Assembly: GCF_000158815.1 (NCBI RefSeq)
Contig: NZ_GG657738.1
Coordinates: 4,588,785-4,652,784 of the forward strand
Source of the DNA: Micromonospora sp. ATCC 39149
GTDB lineage: Bacteria; Actinomycetota; Actinomycetes; Mycobacteriales; Micromonosporaceae
Reading direction: 5' to 3'
Length of the DNA: 64,000 nt
Shown one piece after another: positions 43,115-51,678 of this stretch (within the stretch, counting starts at the first letter, position 1; every line of letters begins with the position of its first letter). A program made the translations under genes and the position numbers. The notes below the pieces were generated by a model. That model was given only the letters and a program-made list of their open reading frames with translations. It had not been told where the DNA came from and searched no databases.

Positions 43115-44247
43115 ACGGCATCGGCGTCATCAACGCCACTGGCCAGCCGGCGGTCGCCAGTAGTTTCCACACCCTGGTCGTGCAGCCGACCAGCTTCTGC
43201 AACCTCGACTGTACCTACTGCTACCTGCCCGATCGTAGATCCCGCCGACTGATGGAAGTTGCGGTCGCGCAGGCGTGCGCCGAATCGATCGCCCAGCAGA
43301 ACAGCGGTCATCCGGTGAGCGTCGTGTGGCACGGGGGCGAACCCACCGCCACACCCATCGGGCTGTTCCGGGAGCTGCTGGCCCCGTTCGAGGAACTGCG
43401 CCGCGCGGGGATGGTGCGTCATGAGATCCAGACGAACGCGACGCTGATCAACCGACAGTGGTGCGAGCTGTTCACCGCTTACGGGTTCGAGGTCGGGGTC
43501 AGCATCGACGGACCGGGCGCGTTGAACCGAAACCGCCTCGACCGGGCCGGCAACCCGACGGACACCAGAACCCGGCGCGGGATGCAGGCCCTGGCCGACG
43601 CGGGGCTGGGGTACTCGGTGATCTGTGTTGTCACACCGGAAACCATCGACCATGCGGAGGCCCTCGTCGACTTCTTCACCGGCCTGCCCGGCTGCGAGTC
43701 GGTGGGCTTCAACATCGAAGAGCAGGAGGGTGCCGATCGGATACCGGTGCCGGAGGACGCCGCGTACCGGTTTTGGCAGCGCCTCATCGCACGTCGCGTC
43801 GGCGGCAGCCCGCTGCGGATCCGCGACCTTGATCGCTTGGCCGACTATCTCGCCGCGATCCGCGCTGGGCACGTCGACCACGCCCCGTACGAGCCGATCC
43901 CGACCGTTTCCTGGAACGGGCAGGTGGTCTTGCTGTCACCGGAGTTACTCGGCATCACCGAGCCGCGATACGGCGACTTCATCGCCGGCAACGTCCTCCA
44001 TCAGCCGATCACCGCCATGCTCGCCCGCGCCGGCGACCTGCGTTACGTCAACGAGTTCGTCACGGCTCTCAATGACTGCGCCAGTCACTGCTCCTTCTAT
44101 GACTTCTGCCGTGGTGCCCAGGCCGGCAACCGCTACTTCGAGCACGCGACGTTCACCGTCCGTGAGACCACCTACTGCCGGACCACCCGACAGGCCCTCG
44201 TCCGCGCCGCCGCGGACCATCTCACCCCTCAAGGAGGACGATCATGA
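43111..44247 (+). CDS. Radical SAM/SPASM peptide maturase (cyclophane-forming type)
   Basis: GTG start at 43111, 378 aa. The radical SAM 4Fe-4S motif CNLDCTYC is at residues 30-37 (C30, C34, C37), with WHGGEPT and the core TIM-barrel strands following. The SPASM-like C-terminus has CASHCSFYDFCRG, then a conserved ET..C near the end. This layout is that of the FxsB/GrrM-like clade, whose members join aromatic side chains to beta-carbons in three-residue cyclophanes. The partner is the precursor encoded four bases downstream. A partial paralogue is found at about 54450-54735. Confidence 0.85.
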   Translation: MNGIGVINATGQPAVASSFHTLVVQPTSFCNLDCTYCYLPDRRSRRLMEVAVAQACAESIAQQNSGHPVSVVWHGGEPTATPIGLFRELLAPFEELRRAGMVRHEIQTNATLINRQWCELFTAYGFEVGVSIDGPGALNRNRLDRAGNPTDTRTRRGMQALADAGLGYSVICVVTPETIDHAEALVDFFTGLPGCESVGFNIEEQEGADRIPVPEDAAYRFWQRLIARRVGGSPLRIRDLDRLADYLAAIRAGHVDHAPYEPIPTVSWNGQVVLLSPELLGITEPRYGDFIAGNVLHQPITAMLARAGDLRYVNEFVTALNDCASHCSFYDFCRGAQAGNRYFEHATFTVRETTYCRTTRQALVRAAADHLTPQGGRS

Positions 44248-44426
44248 CCAATGCTCTCGCGGCCCTCGTCAACGCCGCACCCGAGCAACTCGCCCGCCTC
44301 GGCGTCGACCCGCAGCGGTCGGTAACGTCAATCGACGCGGCAAAGTTCGACAACCGCCCCACCTGGGACAACCGAGGAAAGTTCGACAGCCGACCCGGCT
44401 GGGACAACTGGAACAAGAAGAAGTAG
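44244..44426 (+). CDS. RiPP precursor with repeated (F/W)-D-(N/S) core motifs
   Basis: A 60-aa peptide starting at ATG 44244 within the radical SAM stop (ATGA). A perfect AAGGAGG ribosome site lies inside the end of the maturase gene. The leader (residues 1-33) is helical with EQLARLGVDP; the core reads FDNR, WDNR, FDSR, WDNW, so aromatic residues F35, W41, F47, W53 are each followed by D then N or S, with a lysine tail. This is the expected substrate pattern for three-residue cyclophane (triceptide) enzymes. No known product is recognised. Confidence 0.82.
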   Translation: MTNALAALVNAAPEQLARLGVDPQRSVTSIDAAKFDNRPTWDNRGKFDSRPGWDNWNKKK

Positions 44427-44441
44427 CCCCGCCACGGACCA

Positions 44442-44466
44442 CGCGGGGTGGCGTGCCCACCCCGCG
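44442..44466 (+). terminator. Hairpin after the RiPP precursor gene
   Basis: A perfect 10-bp stem (CGCGGGGTGG/CCACCCCGCG) with a 5-base loop lies 15 bases after the precursor stop. It probably acts as a partial terminator or 3' stabiliser, raising the precursor over the downstream genes. Confidence 0.6.
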
Positions 44467-44486
44467 CCTATAGAGGTTGAGGACAC

Positions 44487-45149
44487 ATGCGCAGCACCAC
44501 GATCGGCGACGTGAAGGTCCTACTGCCGGACCTCGAACCGGACGATCTCGACAACACGACGGACCTGGCCGACGGCCTCACAGAGGCCCTCGTCGAGGGC
44601 GCAGGGTGGCACGGTGCGCGGCTTGAAAACGCCCGCATCCGCAGCAGCCTGATGACCGGCGTGGACCTGAGCGACAGCGTCTGGGAAGCGGGCAGCCTCT
44701 ACGGATGCGAGATCACCCGCACCGACTTCTCCGGCGCTCGCCTGACCGGCATCACCATCGAGCGATGCGCGATCACCGGCTCACGGTTCACCGGCACCCG
44801 ACTCACCGACGTACGCCTCAAGGACGTCCTGTTCGACGACTGCCGTTTCGACTACGCCACCTTCCACCGCGTCACCGCCGCCGGATCCGTCGCCTTCACC
44901 GACTGCACCCTCGCCCACGCCACCTGGTCCACCTGCCGCCTCCCGGGCATCGCGCTGCGGTCCTGCAACCTGGACGGCATGGAAATCGACTCCTGCCATC
45001 TCGACGGCGCCGATCTGCGGGGCAGCCGTCTCCACGGACTCAAGACGGCCCTCGACAATCTGCGCGGTGTCACAGTCAGTCAGGATCAACTGCCCGACTT
45101 CACCAAGCTGACCATCGACGCACTCGACCTCGCCGTGCGCGACGACTAA
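44487..45149 (+). CDS. Pentapeptide-repeat protein in the RiPP operon
   Basis: A 220-aa protein starting at ATG 44487 after TTGAGGA. From about residue 45 to 190 it follows the A(D/N)LXX-like pattern (LENARIRSSLMTGVDLSDSV, DFSGARLTGI, LDGADLRGSRLHGL), forming a right-handed quadrilateral helix. Some such proteins (McbG, AlbG, Qnr) protect DNA gyrase from peptide toxins, so an immunity role is plausible. It could also be a scaffold; no direct evidence separates the two. Confidence 0.8.
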   Translation: MRSTTIGDVKVLLPDLEPDDLDNTTDLADGLTEALVEGAGWHGARLENARIRSSLMTGVDLSDSVWEAGSLYGCEITRTDFSGARLTGITIERCAITGSRFTGTRLTDVRLKDVLFDDCRFDYATFHRVTAAGSVAFTDCTLAHATWSTCRLPGIALRSCNLDGMEIDSCHLDGADLRGSRLHGLKTALDNLRGVTVSQDQLPDFTKLTIDALDLAVRDD

Positions 45150-45164
45150 ATCTGCGGAGGCATC

Positions 45165-45728
45165 GTGCTCGTCGGACCCACTGGCAGCCCGGACACGATC
45201 CTCGTCTGCGTCCGGGGCAACTCCGGTTCGGGTAAGAGCAGCATCGCTCGGGAGTTGCGGCGTCGGCACGGCCGGGGCTGCGCCCTGGTCGAGCAGGACT
45301 ACCTGCGCCGGATCGTGCTGCGCGAGCGGGACAAGCCCGGCGGTGCGGCCCCCGCGTTGATCGCGCAGACCGTCCGGTTCGCGCTCGACCACGGCTACCA
45401 CGTGGTGCTGGACGGCATCATGCACAGCGACCGCTACCGGAACATGCTGACCGCCCTGCGCGACGATCATCAAGGACGGTCGCTGTTCTGCTACCTCGAC
45501 GTGTCCCTGCCCGAGACGCTGCGGCGGCACCTGACCCGCCCACAGGCCAGCGATTTCACCGCCGAGCAGATGAGCGGCTGGTACGTAGCCCGGGACATCC
45601 TGGGCTGGCCCGACGAACTCATCCTGGCGGAGACCACCACGCTCGAAGGGACCGTCGAGGTTATCGCCGCTGCCGCCGGGCTACCCCAGACCGGACGAGA
45701 CGACGACCTGCTGCCAATCGTCTCGTAA
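45165..45728 (+). CDS. P-loop kinase-like ATPase (zeta-toxin/CPT-like)
   Basis: GTG start at 45165 behind GCGGAGG, giving 187 aa. Walker A GNSGSGKSS is at residues 18-26, with QDYLRRIVLRE, then a VVLDGIMHSDRYRNML and HLTRPQASDF basic segment, as in small AAA/zeta-type or chloramphenicol phosphotransferase-like kinases. It is 15 bases after the pentapeptide gene and ends the operon. It may phosphorylate the peptide, a small molecule or UDP-sugar; substrate unknown. Confidence 0.75.
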   Translation: MLVGPTGSPDTILVCVRGNSGSGKSSIARELRRRHGRGCALVEQDYLRRIVLRERDKPGGAAPALIAQTVRFALDHGYHVVLDGIMHSDRYRNMLTALRDDHQGRSLFCYLDVSLPETLRRHLTRPQASDFTAEQMSGWYVARDILGWPDELILAETTTLEGTVEVIAAAAGLPQTGRDDDLLPIVS

Positions 45729-45896
45729 CCCCGGCGCTCCCTCCCGAGGTGGGTGGGGAGCGGCGTCATCGTGTACTCCGACACCCGGGCGTGTAGCCGA
45801 CCAGATTCCGGGCGGGTGCTGGCCCGATCGAAAAGCTGTGGCGTACGGGCATGGTTCGGCAGGGGATCCCAACGAATGCCAGCCGTACCGCTCGGC

Positions 45897-46127
45897 TCAG
45901 CTGGCGAACATCATCCTTGCCGGGAAGTCTCCAGCGGAGCGCCGCGCGTTTACGATCTTGGCCGTGATGGCGCTCGCAGCGGCGTTGAAGTCACCGTCTT
46001 CGACCCGCGCCTCAAGCGTGTGCGGATCAATCGTCAGCACCCGGTCGAACCTGTCCTCGAACCCGAACTCGTACCGCACCTCGTCCACGGATGCCTCGAT
46101 ACGACGTGCGACCACCATCATGCCCAT
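45897..46127 (-). CDS. Small immunity-protein candidate of the type VII toxin operon
   Basis: A 76-aa protein with ATG at 46127, four bases after the toxin stop and behind GGAGA. It is compact and mixed alpha/beta (VDEVRYEFGFEDRFDRVLTIDP), like many small immunity proteins. Its position as the last gene after a polymorphic toxin is the main evidence. No family recognised. Confidence 0.6.
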   Translation of the reverse strand: MGMMVVARRIEASVDEVRYEFGFEDRFDRVLTIDPHTLEARVEDGDFNAAASAITAKIVNARRSAGDFPARMMFAS

Positions 46128-46131
46128 GGCG

Positions 46132-47415
46132 CTATTCTCCGAATTTCGCGTAGTCCTCGTACGTGGGGTCGGGGATCGACGCCTCCCAGTTCGACACCCG
46201 GTTGGCGGCGAGATGAGCCTCCCGGTAATCCGCCTGCGGATGCGCCTGGTAGTACCGCGATTCTGCCAGTTCGTGCTCCAGGAGCCTGTAGTCCTCCGGC
46301 AGCGGGTCACCCCGTCGCAGGCGCAGCCACGCCTCGGCCATCGGCGCGCTCGGGTCGTACCGTTGGCGGACGATCCCGCCCGCGTAGTCGTCCATCGGGT
46401 GCTCTTCGAAGAAGATGTGCCGCCGGACCTGCTCGATCTCCTGGAGCGAGAAGCCCCGGGAGCCATCGAGGCGAGGCGCGTCAGTCAGACTGCGGGCGAT
46501 GGCCCCGGCGTCGTCCTGCTGCCGGATCGCGGTATACGCCTCGCTGGCCCAGCGCTCCTGACGTTCGTAGTCGGCAAGGTTACGAGGGCGGGTGGTGTGG
46601 CCTCCGTGGACTCCGAGCACATCTTCGGTTGCCCCGCTCGGGCGCCCGTGAGGTGCGTTCGTGAGCCGGCTCAACGCCTGTTTCAGTCTCTCGATCAGGT
46701 CACCGAGTCGGCGGATTTCCGGCATCAACCGCTGCAGGCTTGCCAGCAACCCTCGCAGCAGTCGGGCGATTCGCGCCGCCCACGCCGCCACCGTCGTTGT
46801 CACCTGCTCCACGACCAGCGGGGCGGCGAACCCTGCCGTGACAACCAGTTCGCCTGCGTACACGATCAGGCGGGAGACGCAGGTGGCGATGGCGTCCCGG
46901 ACCAGCAGCCGAACGGCAGCGACGAGGCCGGCCGCGCCTTCGGTGATGGCGGCGAGGGTGTCGGCGCCTTGGGCGAGCCCGATGATGGCTTGCTGCTGCT
47001 CGTTGGCCCAGGCCCGGTAGGCAGGGCCGGCGCTGCCGCCCCACTCTGCGACGTCAGCCCGGACGGAGCTGGACAGCGCGGCGACCTCCTCGCGGAGCGA
47101 GGCGGCAACGTTCCGCCAGGTCTGGGCGTGCGCGGTGATCTGCGCGGGGTCGCCAGCGAGCCAGTCCAGTGCCTCACTGAGCGGTTTGACGTGCTCGATG
47201 AGCCAGGCGATGCCGTACTGGAGCAGTGCGCCGGCCGGGTCGGAGACGAAGGCGAGGGCATCCAGGCCGGCGCTGACCACGCCGAGGCTGCCGTCGATCC
47301 AACTGCCGTTGCGGACACCCTGGGCGATGAGCTCGATGTCCTCGCAGATCCACACGCCAGCCCAGGCGCTGGGTGGGGCGTCGGAGGCGGTGGCGACGAG
47401 CGGGTTGGCGGTCAC
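46132..47415 (-). CDS. WXG-type polymorphic toxin with C-terminal HELAE motif
   Basis: A 427-aa protein, ATGA-coupled to the EspC-like gene. Residues about 1-250 are helical with WGGSAGPAYRAW, a WXG100/LXG-like secretion module. The C-terminal domain (about 300-427) has IEQVRRHIFFEEHPMDDY and LLEHELAESRYYQAHP (His381, Glu385), suggestive of a metal-dependent hydrolase. The next gene is the immunity candidate. Such proteins are exported by type VII secretion and act on competing bacteria. The toxin activity is not identified. Confidence 0.7.
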   Translation of the reverse strand: MTANPLVATASDAPPSAWAGVWICEDIELIAQGVRNGSWIDGSLGVVSAGLDALAFVSDPAGALLQYGIAWLIEHVKPLSEALDWLAGDPAQITAHAQTWRNVAASLREEVAALSSSVRADVAEWGGSAGPAYRAWANEQQQAIIGLAQGADTLAAITEGAAGLVAAVRLLVRDAIATCVSRLIVYAGELVVTAGFAAPLVVEQVTTTVAAWAARIARLLRGLLASLQRLMPEIRRLGDLIERLKQALSRLTNAPHGRPSGATEDVLGVHGGHTTRPRNLADYERQERWASEAYTAIRQQDDAGAIARSLTDAPRLDGSRGFSLQEIEQVRRHIFFEEHPMDDYAGGIVRQRYDPSAPMAEAWLRLRRGDPLPEDYRLLEHELAESRYYQAHPQADYREAHLAANRVSNWEASIPDPTYEDYAKFGE

Positions 47416-47732
47416 TGGTCGTCGCGTGCCTGCCGGAGCAGCCGCTCCGCCCGCGCCTCAGTGGCCCGGTAGCGAGCGGCGGTCGTCCGTAGTTTGTCGG
47501 CCGTGTCGCGGACCGAACCGGCGGCGCTGTCGATACCGTCGACGAGGGTGTCCTGGAGTCTGTCGAGCAACATGGGCATGATCACGCACAGTTGTCCGTA
47601 CGCATCGGTGCCGAGTCGGACATGCTGGCCAGCCTGTCGGGCAGTGTCGAGGCTGCCGGCGATCCGGTCGAGGCGCGCGGCATGGTGGGTAAGGTCGTCG
47701 GGATCGACCTGAATGCCGTCACCGACGGGCAT
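47412..47732 (-). CDS. EspC-like type VII secretion-associated protein
   Basis: ATG start at 47732, 106 aa, overlapping both neighbours. The helical pair (IQVDPDDLTHHAARLDRIAG, then a VDGIDSAAGSVRDTADKLRT helix) matches the DUF2580/EspC family found with ESX substrates in actinomycetes. It likely pairs with the WXG-type toxin for export. Confidence 0.65.
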   Translation of the reverse strand: MPVGDGIQVDPDDLTHHAARLDRIAGSLDTARQAGQHVRLGTDAYGQLCVIMPMLLDRLQDTLVDGIDSAAGSVRDTADKLRTTAARYRATEARAERLLRQARDDQ

Positions 47733-48138
47733 TCGAAGCGTCCGGGCCAGGGTCCAGGCGGCGCCGGTACGAGTCGACGAGCGCCGCCGCTGTCGGATCG
47801 TCGTCGCCGAGCGCACAGGTGGTCGCCTCGGTCATCTGCCGCAGCAGATCACTGCACGCGGCCCGAGTGGTTTCCAGGATTTGCCGTGCGGTGTCCGCGG
47901 CAGGGCGGTGTCGGGTGCGTTCGTCCAGCCGCAGATCGACCAACATCCCGGCCGAATCAACCGTGACCTCGACCATCAGATCCGGACTGCGCGCCGTTCC
48001 GGTCAGCTGCTGGACCTGCGCAGACAGCGCCTTGGCCTGCGCCGCCCGCTCGACGATGGACGATTCCCAACTGTCGAGCCGGCGTGCCGCCGCGTCGAGC
48101 GCAGCCTCGTCCGACCACACGTGTGTGACCCTCCCCAA
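47719..48138 (-). CDS. YbaB/EbfC-family protein in type VII toxin operon
   Basis: A 139-aa protein with the typical YbaB layout: helical N-terminus (WESSIVERAAQAKALSAQVQQL), a central beta hairpin (DLMVEVTVDSAGMLVDLRLD) and a C-terminal helix. YbaB-like genes commonly precede EspC/WXG genes in Micromonosporaceae and Streptomyces. It is the first gene of this leftward operon and overlaps the EspC-like gene by 14 bases. Confidence 0.7.
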   Translation of the reverse strand: MGRVTHVWSDEAALDAAARRLDSWESSIVERAAQAKALSAQVQQLTGTARSPDLMVEVTVDSAGMLVDLRLDERTRHRPAADTARQILETTRAACSDLLRQMTEATTCALGDDDPTAAALVDSYRRRLDPGPDASNARR

Positions 48139-48598
48139 CGGACACCGCCGTTGACCGGCCGATGACGTCCAGCGTCACGTTATCAATCGATGGCGCTGCG
48201 TAGTGCCTCGGTGGCCGTGCGGGCCGCCATCGCGATGTCGCCGGACGTGCGCACTTCGAGGCGCACCGCTGCAACGGCGGATGGTCGGCCGCCGTTGACG
48301 GCGGCCTGACCGGAAACCGGCGTGCGGCTGGCTCGTAGCCTGGTGACCCCCAGTGAGCAGCTGAAGGGCTCAGGGCAAGTAACTCGTTACCGAAGGAAGC
48401 GTGGCCGCGCCGGGTCCGCCGGCGGTCCGCCCTTGCTGTTGCTGGCGCGCCCGGCCGTGCGACTCCGGCGGAATTGACCGACTCGGCCAGCGGGAGCACT
48501 GTCTCACAAAGTGAGACATTTTTACAGATGGGCCAAGATTTTTCGGCCGGAAATCCGTCCCGCTGGAGACCAGTACGGCTTGGCGGGTGCCAGTGCGT
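48139..48598. other. Intergenic region between toxin operon and IS elements
   Basis: No gene is supported in these 460 bases. They include the promoter side of the leftward toxin operon and a hairpin at 48500-48523. Short frames here are antisense or lack ribosome sites. Confidence 0.5.
48500..48523 (+). terminator. TGTCTCAC-AAA-GTGAGACA hairpin with T-tract
   Basis: A perfect 8-bp stem with a 3-base loop is followed by five T residues, in a region otherwise poor in AT. It has the form of an intrinsic terminator reading rightward; a TetR-like operator is the alternative. Confidence 0.5.
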
Positions 48599-48664
48599 CT
48601 GAAGTGACCCCCTGAGACCGGACACCTCCTGACTTGGCATCCTGCCGAGGAGGAGGAGACCGCT

Positions 48665-48932
48665 GTGGCTCGACAGAGCAGGTACCCCGAGGAGTTCCGC
48701 CGCCAGGCCGCGGCGCTGGTGCTCGACTCCGGTCGCACGATCCGCGACGTCGGCCGGGAGTTGGGCGTCAACCACGAGACGCTGCGCAACTGGGTCGACC
48801 GGTTGCGGCAGGAACGCGACGGCGGCCGGCCCAGCGACCTGGTTGCTGACGAGCGGGCCGAGCTGGTGCGGTTGCGGCGCCAGGTCGCCCAGTTGGAGCT
48901 GGAGAAGGAGATCTTGAAAAAAAGCCGGGCAG
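48665..48932 (+). pseudogene. IS3-family OrfA (truncated by IS30)
   Basis: GTG start at 48665 after GGAGGAGAC. The HTH region (RYPEEFRRQAAALVLDSGRT, LGVNHETLRNWV) and a leucine-zipper-like LRRQVAQLELEKEILKK are those of IS3 OrfA. The frame then runs into the IS30 end, so the native OrfA/OrfB fusion cannot be made. Confidence 0.82.
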
Positions 48933-50373
48933 TTCAACCGGTCGTCGCAACACCTTGTCGGAAAGGTGGAGCGATGGCTTATGGGCCGGGGCAGAGGCGG
49001 GTTCGGGAGTGTCGGGGTCAGATGCCTTCGCCGGGACGACCGACGGTGGCGTGGCGTGAGGACCGGGTCAAGTTTCTGGGCTGCGATCCGGTCCGGTGTG
49101 ATGACCGAGGACGCGGCCGCGGCGGCGGGTGTGTCGTCGCCGGTGGCGTTCCGGTGGTTCCGGCACGCTGGCGGCGTGAATCCTGGGTTGCCGCCGACGG
49201 TGTCGGGCCGCTATCTGTCGTTCTGTGAGCGAGAGGACATCGCTCTGTTGCGGGCGCAGGGCTTGGGTGTTCGTGCGATCGCCCGCCAGGTCGGTCGGGA
49301 CCCGTCGACCATCTCGCGGGAGTTGCGGCGTAACGCCTCGACCAGAACGTACCGGTTGGACTACAAGGCCTCGACCGCGCAGTGGCATGCGGAGCGTCGA
49401 GCCCGCCGGCCGAAGATCGCGAAGCTGCTGACCAATGAGCGGCTGCGAGAGTACATCCAGCAACGGTTGGCGGGCGTGATCCGGACAGCGGACGGCCGGC
49501 CGGTCACCGGCCCCCAGGGCCCGCAGTGGAGGGCCGCAACAAGCCCCACCGGGCCGATCGGGCATGGACGACCGGGTGGAGCCCGGAGCAGATCTCCCGC
49601 AGGCTCAGGGCCGAGTTCCCGGAGGATGAGTCCATGCGCATCAGCCACGAGGCGATCTACCAGGCGCTCTACGTCCAGAGCCGTGGCGCCCTCAAGCGCG
49701 AACTCGTCACCTGCTTGCGAACCGGTCGCGCGCTTCGCGTTCCCCGAGCACGGGCGAAGCAACGCGCGTGGGCGCATGTTACCAGCGACACCCTGATCAG
49801 CGAACGGCCCGCCGAAGTTGCCGACCGTGCTGTTCCCGGGCACTGGGAAGGGGATCTGATCATCGGTTTGCAGCGCTCCGCGATCGGGACACTGGTTGAG
49901 CGGACGACGAGGTTCATGATGCTGATCCACCTGCCGCGTGAAGCCGGCTGGGGAGTGAGCCCGCGGACGAAGAACGGCCCCGATCTCGCCGGCTACGGGG
50001 CGATCACGATGAGCAGAGCCCTCGCCGAGACGATCACCCAACTGCCCGAGCAACTGCGCAGGTCGCTGACGTGGGACCGCGGCAAGGAGTTGTCGGCGCA
50101 CGCACGCTTCACGGTCGAACCGGCGTCCCGGATTCTTCGCCGACCCCCACAGCCCCTGGCAACGCGGCACCAACGAAAACACCAACGGCCTGCTGCGGCA
50201 GTACTTTCCGAAAGGCACCGACCTGTCCCGATGGAGCGCCGACGAGATCAACGCCGTCGCCCACGCCCTCAACAGCCGACCCCGCAAAACTCTCGACTGG
50301 AAGACTCCAGCCGAAGTCCTCGACGATCACCTACGATCGCTCCAGCAACCCGGTGTTGCAAACACCGGTTGAA
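48933..50373 (+). mobile_element. IS30-family element nested in the IS3 element
   Basis: Ends match as TTCAACCGGT..GT..GCAACACC inverted repeats (left near 48933, right end near 50373). The interior is a full-length but frameshifted IS30 transposase. It sits within the IS3 OrfB region. Confidence 0.8.
48966..50372 (+). pseudogene. IS30-family transposase with three -1 frameshifts
   Basis: The first frame (to about 49525) has the IS30 HTH (LRAQGLGVRAIARQVGRDPS, then TISRELRRNAS). Coding then moves to another frame ([40 protein letters not shown]) and after two closely spaced shifts near 50115-50130 returns to the first frame ([20 protein letters not shown], ending VANTG). Each step fits the loss of one base; together they sum to three. 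Either the gene is dead or the assembly has homopolymer errors. Confidence 0.8.
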
Positions 50374-50525
50374 TCCGCCCAGAGCTGGAGATGGAGGTCT
50401 TCTCCTACATCGAAGGCTTCTACAACCCTCGCCGCCGGCACAGCCGTCTGGGTAACGTCAGCCCCGACACCTACGAGAAGATCCACCGAGAGTTCCTGAC
50501 ACACATCGAGGTGTCCGGCCGATAG
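50374..50525 (+). pseudogene. 3' remnant of IS3-family OrfB transposase
   Basis: The frame reads ELEMEVFSYIEGFYNPRRRH and SRLGNVSPDTYEKIHREF, the end of an IS3 OrfB, stopping at 50523-50525 just inside the right inverted repeat. The rest of OrfB was lost or displaced when IS30 inserted. Confidence 0.8.
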
Positions 50526-50616
50526 GGGTCACTTCAGTTGCCGTCGCTGCTCAGCCTTGCCAACGGCAACAGGAGCATCTCGGTATGCGCCGACAGCCAA
50601 TGAGGACGGAAGATCG

Positions 50617-51663
50617 ATGGCGGCTCACGGTAATGTCATGCCTATGGGTTCGACGGCGCGAAAGGTATCGCTGACCGGCATCAAGCCGACCGGTGAGCCG
50701 CATCTGGGCAACTACATCGGCGCGATCCTGCCGGCGCTGCGGTTGGCCGACAGCTACGAGTCGCTGTATTTCATCGCGGACTATCACGCGCTGACGACGA
50801 TCCGCGACCGTGATCAGTTGCAGCACTACACCCGATCCGTGGCGGCCACCTGGTTGGCGGCCGGGCTCGACCCGGATCGCACCACGTTCTACCGCCAGTC
50901 GGACATCCCGGAAATCTTCGAACTGAACTGGATCCTGGCGTGCATGGCCAGCAAGGGCCTGATGAACCGAGCGCACGCCTACAAGGCGGCGCGTGACCGT
51001 AACCGGGAGACCGGCAAGGAGGATCTTGACGCCGGCGTGAACATGGGCCTGTTCAACTACCCGGTGCTGATGGCGGTCGACATCCTCATCATGGACGCCG
51101 ATGTGGTGCCCGTCGGTCGCGACCAGGTCCAGCATGTCGAGTACGCCGCGGACATCGCTGGCAGTTTCAACGCTGTGTACGGGGACCGGTTCAAGTTCAA
51201 GATCCCCGCTGCTGTCATTCCGGATGAGGGGTCGGCGCACACCTTGCCCGGCACCGACGGCCGCAAGATGAGCAAGTCGTACGGCAACACGATCCCGCTG
51301 TTCGCGCCAGAGCCCAACCTGCGGAAACTGATCCGGCGTATCCCGACCGACAGCGTGCCGGTGGAGGAACCGAAGGACCCCGACTCGGCTGCCGTGTTCA
51401 AGCTGCTTGAACGGTTCGGTGCGGCTGACGTGGTCACCGAGACACGGGCGCGGCTGTCGGCCGGGGGGATGGGCTGGGGAGAGGTGAAGGCACAGCTCGC
51501 CGACGCGCTTGTCGCTGAGTTCGCGCCGCTTCGGGAACGCTACGAGGCGTTGATGGCGCAGGGTAGTGAGCTGGACGACCTGCTTGCCCACGGCGCGGAC
51601 AAGGCCCGGAAGCAGACCAGGCCGTTGCTGGAGCGGGTGAGAGACGCCATCGGCATCGGATAG
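50617..51663 (+). CDS. trpS: Accessory tryptophanyl-tRNA synthetase
   Basis: The start at ATG 50617 is preceded by GGACGGAAG (ATG 50638/50644 are alternatives), giving about 348 aa. The HIGH-like PHLGNYIGA and KMSKS-like GRKMSKS motifs of class I synthetases are intact, with YFIADYHALTT in the active site. The sequence type differs from the usual short actinobacterial housekeeping TrpRS and resembles accessory copies that in Streptomyces confer resistance to indolmycin-type inhibitors. It sits alone beside IS elements, which favours an acquired resistance or stress copy. Confidence 0.82.
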   Translation: MAAHGNVMPMGSTARKVSLTGIKPTGEPHLGNYIGAILPALRLADSYESLYFIADYHALTTIRDRDQLQHYTRSVAATWLAAGLDPDRTTFYRQSDIPEIFELNWILACMASKGLMNRAHAYKAARDRNRETGKEDLDAGVNMGLFNYPVLMAVDILIMDADVVPVGRDQVQHVEYAADIAGSFNAVYGDRFKFKIPAAVIPDEGSAHTLPGTDGRKMSKSYGNTIPLFAPEPNLRKLIRRIPTDSVPVEEPKDPDSAAVFKLLERFGAADVVTETRARLSAGGMGWGEVKAQLADALVAEFAPLRERYEALMAQGSELDDLLAHGADKARKQTRPLLERVRDAIGIG

Positions 51664-51678
51664 CTCGGGCCCCGTCCG

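Larger units (their letters stand above)
48599..50537 (+). mobile_element. IS3-family element, interrupted by IS30
   Basis: Outer ends share CTGAAGTGACCCC and GGACACCTC as imperfect inverted repeats. Inside are a 5' OrfA and a 3' scrap of OrfB, separated by a nested IS30 element. The OrfA end carries the A-rich frameshift site AAAAAAAG (about 48916-48923), typical of IS3-family elements. It is inactive because most of OrfB is gone. Confidence 0.85.
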
